From Fen-671 sp963794745 (GTDB taxonomy: Bacteria; Actinomycetota; Acidimicrobiia; Acidimicrobiales; Palsa-688), in the NCBI GenBank assembly GCA_963794745.1, contig CAWCEZ010000010.1, forward strand, positions 496,001 to 560,000: a DNA stretch of 64,000 bases, written 5' to 3'. Under the pieces are notes generated by a model. That model did not search any database and was not told the DNA's origin. It saw only the letters and a list, made by a program, of their open reading frames with translations. Made by a program: the position numbers and the translations under genes. The number at the start of each line of letters is the position of its first letter. Position 1 is the stretch's first letter. Positions 44,828-53,394 of this stretch are shown in pieces.

Positions 44828-45571
44828 ATGCCGGCACTTGTACTCGTCCGTCACGGCCAGAGCCTCTGGAACCTCGAGAACCGCTTCACAGGGTGGTGGG
44901 ACGTCGACCTCTCACCTACGGGTGAGGATGAAGCCCGCCAAGCTGGGCGCCTCCTCGCACAAGAAGGCCTGCTGGCCGACGTAGCCCACACTTCTCTGCT
45001 TACCCGCGCCATCAGGACGCTCAACATCCTGCAAGAGCAGACTGGTCGGCTCTGGATCCCCGTGCACCGGCACTGGCGCCTCAACGAGCGCCACTACGGC
45101 GGTTTGACCGGCCTCGACAAGGCGGAAACGCGCGATAAGTACGGCGAGGAGCAGTTCCTGCTGTGGCGGCGCAGTTACGACGTACCCCCTCCGGCCATGG
45201 AGGCGGGTGGGAGCTTCGACGTCTCGGCTGACCCTCGCTACGTGCCGGGGGTGGTGCCGGCCACCGAGTGCCTCGCCGATGTCGTCGTGCGCATGCTCCC
45301 GTACTGGTTCGACGCCATCGCGCCGCAACTGCTAGGTGGCAAGGTCGTGCTCGTGGCGGCCCACGGCAACAGCATCCGGGCGCTCATCAAGCACCTCGAC
45401 CAAATGAGCGGCGCCGACATCGCCAAACTGGAGATCCCAACGGGTGTGCCGATCGTCTACGAACTGGACAAGGCCCTCAGGCCCGTCCAACCGGGCGGTC
45501 GCTGGCTCGGTGACCCCGAAGCCATCGCGGCAGCAGCCGAGGCCGTCCGCCGGCAAGGCCAGCGAGCCTGA
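44828..45571 (+). CDS. gpmA: 2,3-bisphosphoglycerate-dependent phosphoglycerate mutase
   Basis: Glycolytic mutase interconverting 3- and 2-phosphoglycerate. The 247-residue protein has LVLVRHGQSLWNLENRFTGWWDVDLSPTGEDEA (phosphorylated His), LLTRAIRTLNI, WRLNERHYGGLTGLDKAET, and VLVAAHGNSIRALIKHL (second His) followed by the IPTGVPIVYELD end typical of cofactor-dependent mutases. It is divergent from the dnaK operon and followed 20-56 bases later by the DUF3048 lipoprotein. Confidence 0.96.
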   Translation: MPALVLVRHGQSLWNLENRFTGWWDVDLSPTGEDEARQAGRLLAQEGLLADVAHTSLLTRAIRTLNILQEQTGRLWIPVHRHWRLNERHYGGLTGLDKAETRDKYGEEQFLLWRRSYDVPPPAMEAGGSFDVSADPRYVPGVVPATECLADVVVRMLPYWFDAIAPQLLGGKVVLVAAHGNSIRALIKHLDQMSGADIAKLEIPTGVPIVYELDKALRPVQPGGRWLGDPEAIAAAAEAVRRQGQRA

Positions 45572-45627
45572 AAGCGCAGCCCCCGGGCGGCGTGGCCCCA
45601 GATAAGCCGGGCCGGCCGCTAACTTCG

Positions 45628-46743
45628 ATGGAAATGAGATGGCAGCCTGGCGGACGCCGGGTGGCTGCTGTTTTCGCTGCGTCGGCCGCCCTGGCTGCCT
45701 TGGCCAGCGCTTGCGGCCACTCCAAGCATGCCGCCCTTCCCCCACCGAGCACGGTGCCCAGTACCACCACCAGCTCCACGACCACTACCACGCCGCGCCA
45801 TGCCCATCACAAGCCGGTTTGCCCTCTCACGGGTGCGGCGCCCCCCTCTGGCAAGGTGCCGCAGCGGCCCGCCCTGGCCGTCAAGGTGGAGAACCTGCCC
45901 GCAGCCAGGCCCCAATGGGGCCTGGACAAGGCAGACATCGTCTTCGAGGAGCCGGTCGAAGGCGGGATCACCCGTTTCATCGCCGTCTACCAGTGCCAGG
46001 CTGCCGACAGGATCGAACCTGTACGGTCGGGCCGCTTCGTGGACGTGCAGATATTGCAACCACTGGGCAAGGTCCTGTTCGCTTACTCGGGCGCGATCCA
46101 GCCTGTTATCAACGCCATCGACGCGCCGGGTTCGCTCCTCGAGGATGTCGGGGCGGACAAGGCCGGCGGCGCCTATACAAGGGACAGCACCCGCCTCGAA
46201 CCGCACAACCTGGAAACTTCGACAGCCGCCCTCTACTCGGCGGCGGCTACCTTCGGCTATTCCCTCACCCAACCTCCACCGCCCCTTTTTGCATACGGCC
46301 GGGCGCCGCTCGGCGGCACGCCGGCGGCTGCAGTCCACATCTGGTTCTCCAACCTGGACGAGACCACGTGGACCTGGGGGCCCAAATCGCGGCGGTGGGC
46401 CCGCTCTTACTCCGACACAGGCCCGGCGATCCAGGGCGACAGCGTGCAGGTCTCTGCAGCCAACGTTGTCGTGCTCCGGGTAAACGAGTACCCCACCCCT
46501 TACGTCGAAGACGAGACGGGCGCCCACGAGAACGAGCTCACCTTGACCGGGAGCGGCCCGGCCTACGTGTTCCGCGACGGCTTCGAACTGAAGGGGAAGT
46601 GGGAACGGCCGACCCTCTCCCAACCTGCGACCTTCGTGATGCCGGGTGGGGCGAAGATGAAGCTCACGCCGGGGAACACCTGGGAGGAGCTACTGCCTAC
46701 GACGGCGTCCTACAGCCCGGCAACGTTCTCCGTCGCCGGCTAG
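45628..46743 (+). CDS. DUF3048-domain lipoprotein (YerB-like)
   Basis: A ~371-residue exported lipoprotein. The signal ends in a lipobox-like ALASAC, followed by a Ser/Thr/Pro-rich linker and CPLTGAAPPSGKVPQRPALAVKVENLPAARPQWGLDKADIVFEEPVEGGITRFIAVYQ, the start of the DUF3048 N-domain. The rest includes VGPVRSGR-like RIEPVRSGRFVDVQI, and the C-domain GKWERPTLSQPATF with PGNTWEELLP. The family is conserved in actinobacteria and Firmicutes and lacks a proven role; it is probably envelope-associated. I choose ATG 45628, just before the signal peptide; GTG 45592 is in frame upstream. Confidence 0.9.
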   Translation: MEMRWQPGGRRVAAVFAASAALAALASACGHSKHAALPPPSTVPSTTTSSTTTTTPRHAHHKPVCPLTGAAPPSGKVPQRPALAVKVENLPAARPQWGLDKADIVFEEPVEGGITRFIAVYQCQAADRIEPVRSGRFVDVQILQPLGKVLFAYSGAIQPVINAIDAPGSLLEDVGADKAGGAYTRDSTRLEPHNLETSTAALYSAAATFGYSLTQPPPPLFAYGRAPLGGTPAAAVHIWFSNLDETTWTWGPKSRRWARSYSDTGPAIQGDSVQVSAANVVVLRVNEYPTPYVEDETGAHENELTLTGSGPAYVFRDGFELKGKWERPTLSQPATFVMPGGAKMKLTPGNTWEELLPTTASYSPATFSVAG

Positions 46744-46753
46744 CGCTCGCGCC

Positions 46754-47125
46754 CTACTTCTTAGGCGTGGGAGGGACGTAGCTCATGTCCCAGGCGAGGT
46801 GACGTCGCCACAGCACCAGCGTGAAGAACCCCCACCCGGCCGTGATGACCAGCCAGATCACAGCGAAGGCAGTGTGGCCGTCGAGGGTGAACGTTATGGC
46901 GAGGCCCAAGGCCACCATCGTGAAAACGGCCAGGATCCGCCAGCCCCAGGACGACATCACTGCTATCCCGAGCTGCGGCGGCTCCGCCGGGCCGCCGACA
47001 GTGCTCGAGAGGGGCACAACGGGCAACGTTGCGCTGGTCCCTAGTTGGCGGGGACCAGCCCCCCCGCTAACTACAGCAGGGGGGCTGTCGGTCCCACGTT
47101 TTGTTGCGTACTTCCTACGAGCCAT
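46754..47125 (-). CDS. small two-TM membrane protein (DUF2631-like)
   Basis: A 123-residue protein with a basic, Pro/Gly-rich N-terminus (RRKYATKRG...) and two hydrophobic helices (GWRILAVFTMVALGLAITFTL, FAVIWLVITAGWGFFTLVLWR), ending YVPPTPKK. The layout resembles the DUF2631 family of small actinobacterial membrane proteins; this is pattern-level similarity only. It starts 12 bases after the glnB stop and could be the last gene of the amt-glnB unit. Confidence 0.7.
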   Translation of the reverse strand: MARRKYATKRGTDSPPAVVSGGAGPRQLGTSATLPVVPLSSTVGGPAEPPQLGIAVMSSWGWRILAVFTMVALGLAITFTLDGHTAFAVIWLVITAGWGFFTLVLWRRHLAWDMSYVPPTPKK

Positions 47126-47137
47126 TGACTGCCAAGT

Positions 47138-47476
47138 CTAGATGGCCCCAGGCCCGGTCTCGCCGGTGCGGATCCGGGTCACGCTGTCGACAGACGTCAC
47201 CCAGATCTTGCCGTCGCCGATCTTGCCGGTCCGGGCAGCCTTGGAAATCGCCTCGACGACATCGTCTGCCATCTCCGCGGCAGTGATGACTTCCAACTTG
47301 ACCTTGGGGACGTACTCGACTTTGTACTCGGCGCCCCGGTAGACCTCGGTATGGCCTCGTTGGCGGCCGAAGCCCTTGACTTCGGTGATGGTCATGCCGG
47401 CAATGCCGACAAAGGACAGGGCCTCACGGACAGCGTCGAGTGCATGTGGCTTGATAACAGCGGTTACGAGGATCAT
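47138..47476 (-). CDS. glnB: nitrogen regulatory protein PII
   Basis: Trimeric signal protein sensing 2-oxoglutarate and ATP/ADP and, in the GlnK role, blocking Amt channels. The 112-residue protein starts MILVTAVIKPHALDAVREAL and contains the T-loop GRQRGHTEVYRGAEYKVEYVPK with Y51, the site modified by GlnD, and the C-terminal GKIGDGKIWV and RIRTGETG motifs. ATG 47476 has GGAGG seven bases upstream and overlaps the reconstructed amt TGA by one base. As written it appears fused to Amt, because of a frameshift at 47541-47542; I treat it as a separate gene. Confidence 0.95.
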   Translation of the reverse strand: MILVTAVIKPHALDAVREALSFVGIAGMTITEVKGFGRQRGHTEVYRGAEYKVEYVPKVKLEVITAAEMADDVVEAISKAARTGKIGDGKIWVTSVDSVTRIRTGETGPGAI

Positions 47477-48956
47477 CAGGAAACACCTCCGGCAGGCACG
47501 GGGTCGCGCTCCACCATACCCCGGGACGACCCTGTGAGCACCTTCAGGGTCGGGGTAACCTTCCTCGTCGTGGGCGGCTAGGTCACCGATCTCGCAGTCC
47601 GCATCGGACATCTTGAGCGAATGGGAGGGCATTAATGCCTTGATCACCTGCAAGATTATGAAGGTCACCGTCCCGTCCCAGAGGATGACCGTGATCGCCG
47701 CCAGGAACTGGATCTCCAATTGCTTCGGGTGGTGCCCGTACAGCAGGCCTGAGACAGCGATCTGCGATCCACCGACGCTTTGGTAAACCACGACACTTGG
47801 GTCGGCAAAGACGCCGACCATTAATCCTCCGAAGAACCCTGCGATGCCGTGGGTGTAAATAATGCCCATGGCGTCGTCGACTTTCTTCATGAAGCTGGCG
47901 CGAGACAGGTACGTCCAGGCGAACCAGACGATCGTGGAGTCGATAGCGCCGATTAGCAAGGCGCCGGCACCGTTGACGTAACCTGCGCTAGGGCGTTATG
48001 GCCACCAGGCCGACGACCATGCCGTTGATCGCCCCCAGGAACGTCGGCTTTTTGGCCGCGCTCGCGTAGGTGTCCCAGAGGACCCAGGTGAGCAGGGCCG
48101 CGGCCGTTGCCATGTTGGTGTTGATGACAGCTGCGGCCGCGTCGGCACTGGCGAAGTACGGGTCGCCACCGTTGAAGCCGTTCCAGCCGAGCCACACGAT
48201 GCCGCCTCCTATTGCGACCAGGGGCAAGCTGTGCGGTAGGGCCTTTTCTCTGTCGGCCTTGATGCGAGGACCGATGACTGCGGCGGCGACAAAGCCGCTG
48301 ACGCCGGCGGCCAGATGGATTACGTAACCTCCCGAGAAGTCGGCGGCACCCTGCTGGGCCCAATAGCCGCCGCCCCAAAGGAGCATGCAGTTGACGGCGT
48401 AGACGCACGAAGTCCACAGCGGTACGAAAACGATCCATACCTTGAACTTGATGCGGCTCAGCACGCTGCCAAGGAACAGCAGCGGCGTGATGGCCGCGAA
48501 GACGAACTGGAAGTAGATAACGCTGGCGCTGGGCAACCCGAAGGACGGCATCCCTGGGTTGACAAGGGGTATGGAGGCCTGACTTTCGAGGCCCGTCGCG
48601 CTGAGCGTGGTCCCCGGGTGGCCGACGAAGTTGGCAAAGAAGTTGGATATCGGGTCGCTGCTCGCCTTCCAGTTGGCCCCGTGGAGGATGGGCGCGCCAA
48701 AACCCATCTTGAACGCCCACAAGACCCAAACGATGAGAACGGAGGCAAAGCCGGCGAACGTCATCAACATTGTGTTGACAACCCACTTCTTTTGGACCAA
48801 GCCGCCGAAGAGGACCGCCAGGCCCGGGACGCTCATCAGGGCGACAAAGGTGGCGGCTGTTAGCTGCCAGGCATTGTCGCCCGTGTTCAGCCAGGCCTGG
48901 TCTGAACAACTTACGGCGCCCTGAGTACAGATGTTCGCTGCTGCTATTAAACTCAA
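47476..48956 (-). CDS. amt: ammonium transporter Amt, two frameshifts
   Basis: Channel for NH4+/NH3. The start is TTG 48956 behind GAGGAGGG. Eleven hydrophobic segments are seen, with VGLAVLF-type GLAVLFGGLVQKKWVVNTM, the first pore His in YVIHLAAGVSGF and the second in IIYTHGIAGFFGGLMVG. Two single-base insertions break it. Removing one C at 47991-47993 joins VVGLVAITP to SAGYVNGAGALLIGAID. Removing one G at 47541-47542 replaces a run-on into PII by the tail VLTGSSRGMVERDPVPAGGVS and a TGA overlapping the glnB ATG. Corrected length is 492 residues. A GlnR operator lies upstream. Confidence 0.93.
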
Positions 48957-49033
48957 AAGCCCTCCTCAGTAGTAGGTAAGCCTCGCCTCGCGACCAGGCG
49001 GCCGTAGGCTCCACCAGACCGTAGAGGGCAGTT

Positions 49034-49071
49034 GTTTCCGGGCCGCAACCGTTATGTTTCGGCTGTGTTAC
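49034..49071 (-). promoter_or_regulatory. GlnR operator before amt-glnB
   Basis: On the minus strand the sequence reads GTAAC-N6-GAAAC-N6-GTTGC-N6-GAAAC, which matches the actinobacterial GlnR double box (gTnAC-n6-GaAAc, twice) with exact spacing; only the third element departs (GTTGC for GTnAC). It lies 78 bases before the amt start and overlaps the end of glnD. It implies nitrogen-limited induction of amt-glnB by a GlnR protein encoded elsewhere. Confidence 0.88.
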
Positions 49072-51500
49072 AAGTGCCGCTCGGAGCCAGTGCCCTCAAG
49101 CGCGTCCTCGATGGCCGCGCGAAGGCGGCCCGCCGCTTCGTTCCCCTTCAACTTACGGCCGCCTGAGCGCACGTAGAAGGTGTCGACCACGGCGTTGCCG
49201 AGAGTGGTCACCCTTGCCGAACCGATGTCGAGGCCCTGGGCTGCGATGGCGGAGGTCACCTTGTGGAGCACACCCACAGCATCTGGGGCGCGCACCTCTA
49301 CGAGGGTCGCGCTGGTCGCAGCGTCGTTGTCGATGATCACCCGTACCTCGGGGCTCGGTAGCGCAAGCGCGCGCCGCGCCCGGCTGGGAGGCCGCCGTGC
49401 GAGGGCTTCGCTGACGCTGAAACGCTTATCGAGCGCACCTTTGATGTCGTTGACGACTCGCTCCCAGCGCGGGTCGGCGTGCTCGGGGAGGTCCAAGGTG
49501 AAGACCTCCAGGGCTTGCCCCCGCTCACTGTGGATGCGCGCCTCGAGCACCCCGATCCCGTAAAGCGCGAGGACCCCTGTGACGTCGCTGAAGAGCCCGG
49601 GCCGGTCGGGGGCCACGACAACCAGCCCGCGCTGGTCCACCAGGATCTGAACCCCGCCGGAAGCCATCAAATGGCGCTGCTCCTCCGAAGGGAACGGTCG
49701 GCCCGCCGGCACCGGGCGTCCTGCCAGGACCGCGCTCGCCCGCTCAACCAGCTGGTCGACAAGCCCGGCTTTCCATGGCGTCCAGGCTGCCGGGCCGGTA
49801 GCTTCACCGTCCGCTGCGGAAATACCCTTCAGGAGCTCCAGAGTTGTCTCGTTGCCGACCGTCTCGGCCACGACGTTGACGGTGGCGGGGTCGTCGAGGT
49901 CGCGCCGCGTGGCGATCTCTGGCAGCAGGAGGTGGAGCCGGACCAGCCGCTGCAGGATCCACCTGTCGTCGGTGGACAGCCCCAGTCGCTCGCCGATCCC
50001 GGCCGTAATAGCCTCGCCGGCCTGTGAATGGTCGACGGGCGTCCCTTTGCCGATGTCATGCAGCAGGGCGCCCAAGAGCAGGAGATCCGGCCGGTGCACG
50101 TCCCTTTGGTGAGCGGCGGCGTTGGCCGCGGTCTCGAGCAGGTGCCGGTCGACCGTCCATCGGTGGTACGGGTTGAACTGCGGCATGTTGCGGACCCGGG
50201 CCCATTCAGGCAGGTAGCGCTCCCAGACCTCGAGCTGGTCAAGCGTCTCGATGGCGTGGGTGGCGGCGTGGCCAAGCGAAAGCAGCCCGAGGAACGCCCG
50301 GGTGACCTCCTCTGGCCACGGGCTCGGTGGGACCTGGGCCTCCTCCGACAGGCGCACCATCGTGGCCCTGGAAAGAGGCATCGCTAGCTCGGCAGATGCG
50401 GATGCCGCCCTGAGGGCGATCGTCGGGTCGTCGCCGATCCGGACAGTCAAAGGCACGGCGACTTCGTTGTCCCGCAACACCAGGCCCGGGCCGAGCGCCT
50501 TGTCCGCCGACCCTCCCCGGCCGCGCGGCCCGGCCAACCATGACAGCGCTCGGCGCCAGGCGTCCTCGGTAAGCCAGGCGACAGCACGACCGGCTCGCGC
50601 GACACCGCGGGCGACCTCCTCGCGGCCGGCCAGGCCCAGTGCGGCAGCAACCCTGTCCTGGTCCTCGAGCGTCAATCGCTCGGTGCGGCGACCGGTCGGG
50701 CGTTGCAGCTCCACCCGGACCGCGTGCAGGAAATCACCCGCGCGTGCCAACCGCTCGTCGGCTGCCACAGCTCCGAGCACCGGGGTCACCGCCGCCATGA
50801 GGCCGAGCAACTGCACGTCGCGCAGGCCGCCGCGGCCCTCCTGCAGTTGCGGCTCAAGCAAGAAAGCGACGTCTCCTTGGTCCTCTTGGACGCGTGCCCG
50901 CGCCTCGATCACCTCGGGCAGCCACTTGCCCACCCGCTTCTCCCACAGACGCCTGCCCAGTTCGACTGCCCTCGTACCAAGCTCGGCATCTCCCGCCAGT
51001 GGCCGGGCGTCCAGCAGCCCTTGGGCCACACGGAGGTCGGACTCAGCCGCCTGGCTCATCTGAGACAGTGTCCGCACACTGTGGTCGAGCGGCATCGGGT
51101 CGTCCCAGATCGGGTACCAGAGCCTGTCGGCCACCTCGACCACGTCCGAGCGGCCATCGTGCACAAGCAGCAGGTCGAGGTCGCTACCGGGGGCCAAGTC
51201 GCCCCGCCCGAGGCTCCCGACCGCCAAAAGCGCAAGGCCCTTGGCGGGCTCTTCATCACTTACGCGTGGCCGGCGGCCAAGAAGAGGCGCTCGCTGACCT
51301 TCGCGACGCCCGCGGCCGGTACCGGCCGACGGAGCAGCAAGCGCCCATTCGAATACCTGGACCAGCCAGCTGTCGGTGGCGTCGCCGGCTGCCTTGCTCC
51401 AGTCACGGCCGCGCAGAGATGTGTCCTCGCGAAGGCGTGCCCATGCGTCGCTCAACCTGGGCAGCTCGCTCGGCCGGGTGACCTTAGCGGGGTTTGCCAT
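49068..51500 (-). CDS. glnD: [protein-PII] uridylyltransferase
   Basis: Modifies and demodifies PII at Y51 according to glutamine level. The ~810-residue protein has the nucleotidyltransferase motif GSLGRGDLAPGSDLDLLLVHDG, the GRGGLRDVQLL segment, an HD domain (HLLETAANAAAH, LLLLGALLHDIGKG) for removal, and two C-terminal ACT domains (VVVAPDRPGLFSDVTGVLAL; VEVRAPDAVGVLHKVTSAIA). In some actinobacteria GlnD adenylylates instead. ATG 51500 begins one base after the recD stop; GTG 51509 is in frame just upstream and overlaps recD. It precedes amt, unlike the amtB-glnK-glnD order of Streptomyces. Confidence 0.96.
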   Translation of the reverse strand: MANPAKVTRPSELPRLSDAWARLREDTSLRGRDWSKAAGDATDSWLVQVFEWALAAPSAGTGRGRREGQRAPLLGRRPRVSDEEPAKGLALLAVGSLGRGDLAPGSDLDLLLVHDGRSDVVEVADRLWYPIWDDPMPLDHSVRTLSQMSQAAESDLRVAQGLLDARPLAGDAELGTRAVELGRRLWEKRVGKWLPEVIEARARVQEDQGDVAFLLEPQLQEGRGGLRDVQLLGLMAAVTPVLGAVAADERLARAGDFLHAVRVELQRPTGRRTERLTLEDQDRVAAALGLAGREEVARGVARAGRAVAWLTEDAWRRALSWLAGPRGRGGSADKALGPGLVLRDNEVAVPLTVRIGDDPTIALRAASASAELAMPLSRATMVRLSEEAQVPPSPWPEEVTRAFLGLLSLGHAATHAIETLDQLEVWERYLPEWARVRNMPQFNPYHRWTVDRHLLETAANAAAHQRDVHRPDLLLLGALLHDIGKGTPVDHSQAGEAITAGIGERLGLSTDDRWILQRLVRLHLLLPEIATRRDLDDPATVNVVAETVGNETTLELLKGISAADGEATGPAAWTPWKAGLVDQLVERASAVLAGRPVPAGRPFPSEEQRHLMASGGVQILVDQRGLVVVAPDRPGLFSDVTGVLALYGIGVLEARIHSERGQALEVFTLDLPEHADPRWERVVNDIKGALDKRFSVSEALARRPPSRARRALALPSPEVRVIIDNDAATSATLVEVRAPDAVGVLHKVTSAIAAQGLDIGSARVTTLGNAVVDTFYVRSGGRKLKGNEAAGRLRAAIEDALEGTGSERHL

Positions 51501-51501
51501 T

Positions 51502-53394
51502 TCACGCACCGTAGCCGGGCCAGAGCCGAGCTGTCAGCCCCGAGGCGCGAGCGATCGGACGGCTCACAGCGGCCCTCAGCGATTCCTCCGTGCCCACAAG
51601 GACAACATTGCGTCGAGCGCGCGTTACCGCCGTGTAGAGGAGCTCCCGTGTGAGGATTCGCGAGGCGGCCGACGGGAGCAGTACCACGACCTCGTCGAAC
51701 TCCGATCCTTGCGCTCTGTGCGCGGTCATGGCGAAGGCGGTCTCGACTGCCGCCAACCTTGCCGGGCTGACCGTCACGATTTCGGCCCCCCGGCGGAACG
51801 CAACCGTAAGGCCCCCGTCGGGCCGGGCGATGACCACGCCGGTGTCCCCGTTGAACAGGCCAAGGCTGTAGTCGTTCTGGGTCACGATCACGGGCCTGCC
51901 TACGTACCATCCGCCCCCCGCGCCGCCAGGGCCGTCCGCCAACCAACGCTCGACATGGGCGTTCCAGGTGCTGGCACCCGCTGGCCCCGCACGGTGAGCA
52001 CAGAGCAGACGGAACTGGCCTAGGACGTTGAGAGCAGCGGGGCCGTCGCCCCTCACCCCAGCCTCGGCAAGCAACCGGCCAAAGGCACAGACCGCCGAGC
52101 GGACCGGCTCGAGGGCAGCGTCGTCGGTGCTCGCCAGGTCGATAGCGAGCCAACGGGTACTGGACGGCGGCTCGAGGGCCGCAGTACTTGTGGCGCCGCC
52201 GGACGTGCCCGCGCCCAAAGCCGCCAGCGCCGCGTCGCCGTCGCCGGCCCGCACTGCATTTGCCAGCTCTGCGAGCCGGCCCCGGAAGCGGTGATTGGTC
52301 CGTAGCACGGTGATGCGCTCGCCGACCGCGCTGGCACCCAGGCTTGCGGGCAGGCCTGCGGCCGCAGGGCCGACGATGTCGCCCAGGACGGCGCCAGCCT
52401 CCACGGACGCCAACTGCTCTTGGTCACCCAGCAGGACGAGGCGCGCATCTTCGCGGACAGCCTCCAGTAGCCGGGCCATGAGAGGCAGTGACATCATCGA
52501 GGTCTCGTCAACGATCACAACGTCGTGTGGCAACCGGTTGTCACGGTTGTGGCGGAAGCGGTTGGCGCTCGCAGGATGGCGGCCCAAAAGCCGGTGCACC
52601 GTGGACGCGCCCAAGCCCAGCAGGCGTGCGCGGACCTCCTCGCCCACGGCGAGGTTGCGGCCCTCCGCGTGCACGGCTTCGGCCATGCGGGCTGCCGCTT
52701 TGCCAGTCGGGGCTGCGAGCGCCACCAGCAACGCGGGCCCTCCACTGACCGCGGCTTGCTCCTCGAGGAGTGCCAGCAGGCGTGCGACCGTAGTCGTCTT
52801 GCCCGTACCAGGCCCGCCGGCGATGACGCTGAAGCGGCGGCGGACGGCCATCTCTGCAGCCCTGCTCTGCAGGCCCCCCATATCGTCGTGGAATAAGCGG
52901 GCCAGCCCGTCCGCCAGTACCGCCTCTTGGGCGCTCAGCGCCTCAGCGCTGGAACGCGAGATCAGGTCGCTGGCGACCGCCACTTCGTCGCGCCAGTAGC
53001 GGTCGAGGTAGAGGCCGGTCCCGACAAGGCGAAGAGGACGGTCGTCCGGCCCGTCGTCGCCGACAGACACCTCCGGGCTGGAGGAGACGTGTTCCGCCCA
53101 CAGGGCGAGGGAAGGCCAAGGCAGCCCTGAGAGGTCGGCCTCATCTTCTGCGGCGGCAATCGCGGTTTCCCGGACCGTAGCCAGGTCGGCCAGCACGTGG
53201 CCTACGCGGGGTGCCCGCACCGCGAGAGCGGCGGCAAGTGCCACCAGCTCATCGCCGTCGCGTCCCAGGCGGGCAAGGGTCGCGGCTACGTGGATATCTG
53301 CAGCCACGAGCACGCCGGCCCGGTTGAACTGCGCCAGCAGGCCGTCGGCGGCAAGACCGAGGACCGATTGGGCGTCGAGCTGGTCAAGGACCAT
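51502..53394 (-). CDS. recD: exodeoxyribonuclease V alpha subunit RecD
   Basis: 5'-3' SF1 helicase of the RecBCD double-strand-break repair enzyme. The 630-residue protein begins VLDQLDAQSVLGLAADGLLAQFNRAGVL and has Walker A VIAGGPGTGKTTTVARLL, ALAAPTGKAAARMAEAV, HDVVIVDETSMMSLPLMARLL (Walker B), VLLGDQEQLASVEAGAVLGDI, and the C-terminal TAHRAQGSEFDEVVVLLPS plus LYTAVTRARRNVVLVG. ATG 53394 lies inside the end of recB (11-base overlap). The long frame that runs through both is caused by a frameshift in recB, not a fusion. Confidence 0.95.
   Translation of the reverse strand: MVLDQLDAQSVLGLAADGLLAQFNRAGVLVAADIHVAATLARLGRDGDELVALAAALAVRAPRVGHVLADLATVRETAIAAAEDEADLSGLPWPSLALWAEHVSSSPEVSVGDDGPDDRPLRLVGTGLYLDRYWRDEVAVASDLISRSSAEALSAQEAVLADGLARLFHDDMGGLQSRAAEMAVRRRFSVIAGGPGTGKTTTVARLLALLEEQAAVSGGPALLVALAAPTGKAAARMAEAVHAEGRNLAVGEEVRARLLGLGASTVHRLLGRHPASANRFRHNRDNRLPHDVVIVDETSMMSLPLMARLLEAVREDARLVLLGDQEQLASVEAGAVLGDIVGPAAAGLPASLGASAVGERITVLRTNHRFRGRLAELANAVRAGDGDAALAALGAGTSGGATSTAALEPPSSTRWLAIDLASTDDAALEPVRSAVCAFGRLLAEAGVRGDGPAALNVLGQFRLLCAHRAGPAGASTWNAHVERWLADGPGGAGGGWYVGRPVIVTQNDYSLGLFNGDTGVVIARPDGGLTVAFRRGAEIVTVSPARLAAVETAFAMTAHRAQGSEFDEVVVLLPSAASRILTRELLYTAVTRARRNVVLVGTEESLRAAVSRPIARASGLTARLWPGYGA

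Noticed and set aside
47138..47959. Amt C-terminus fused to PII as a single signalling transporter
   Set aside because: A frame correction of one G restores a natural Amt end with a stop overlapping the glnB start, and glnB has its own ribosome site.
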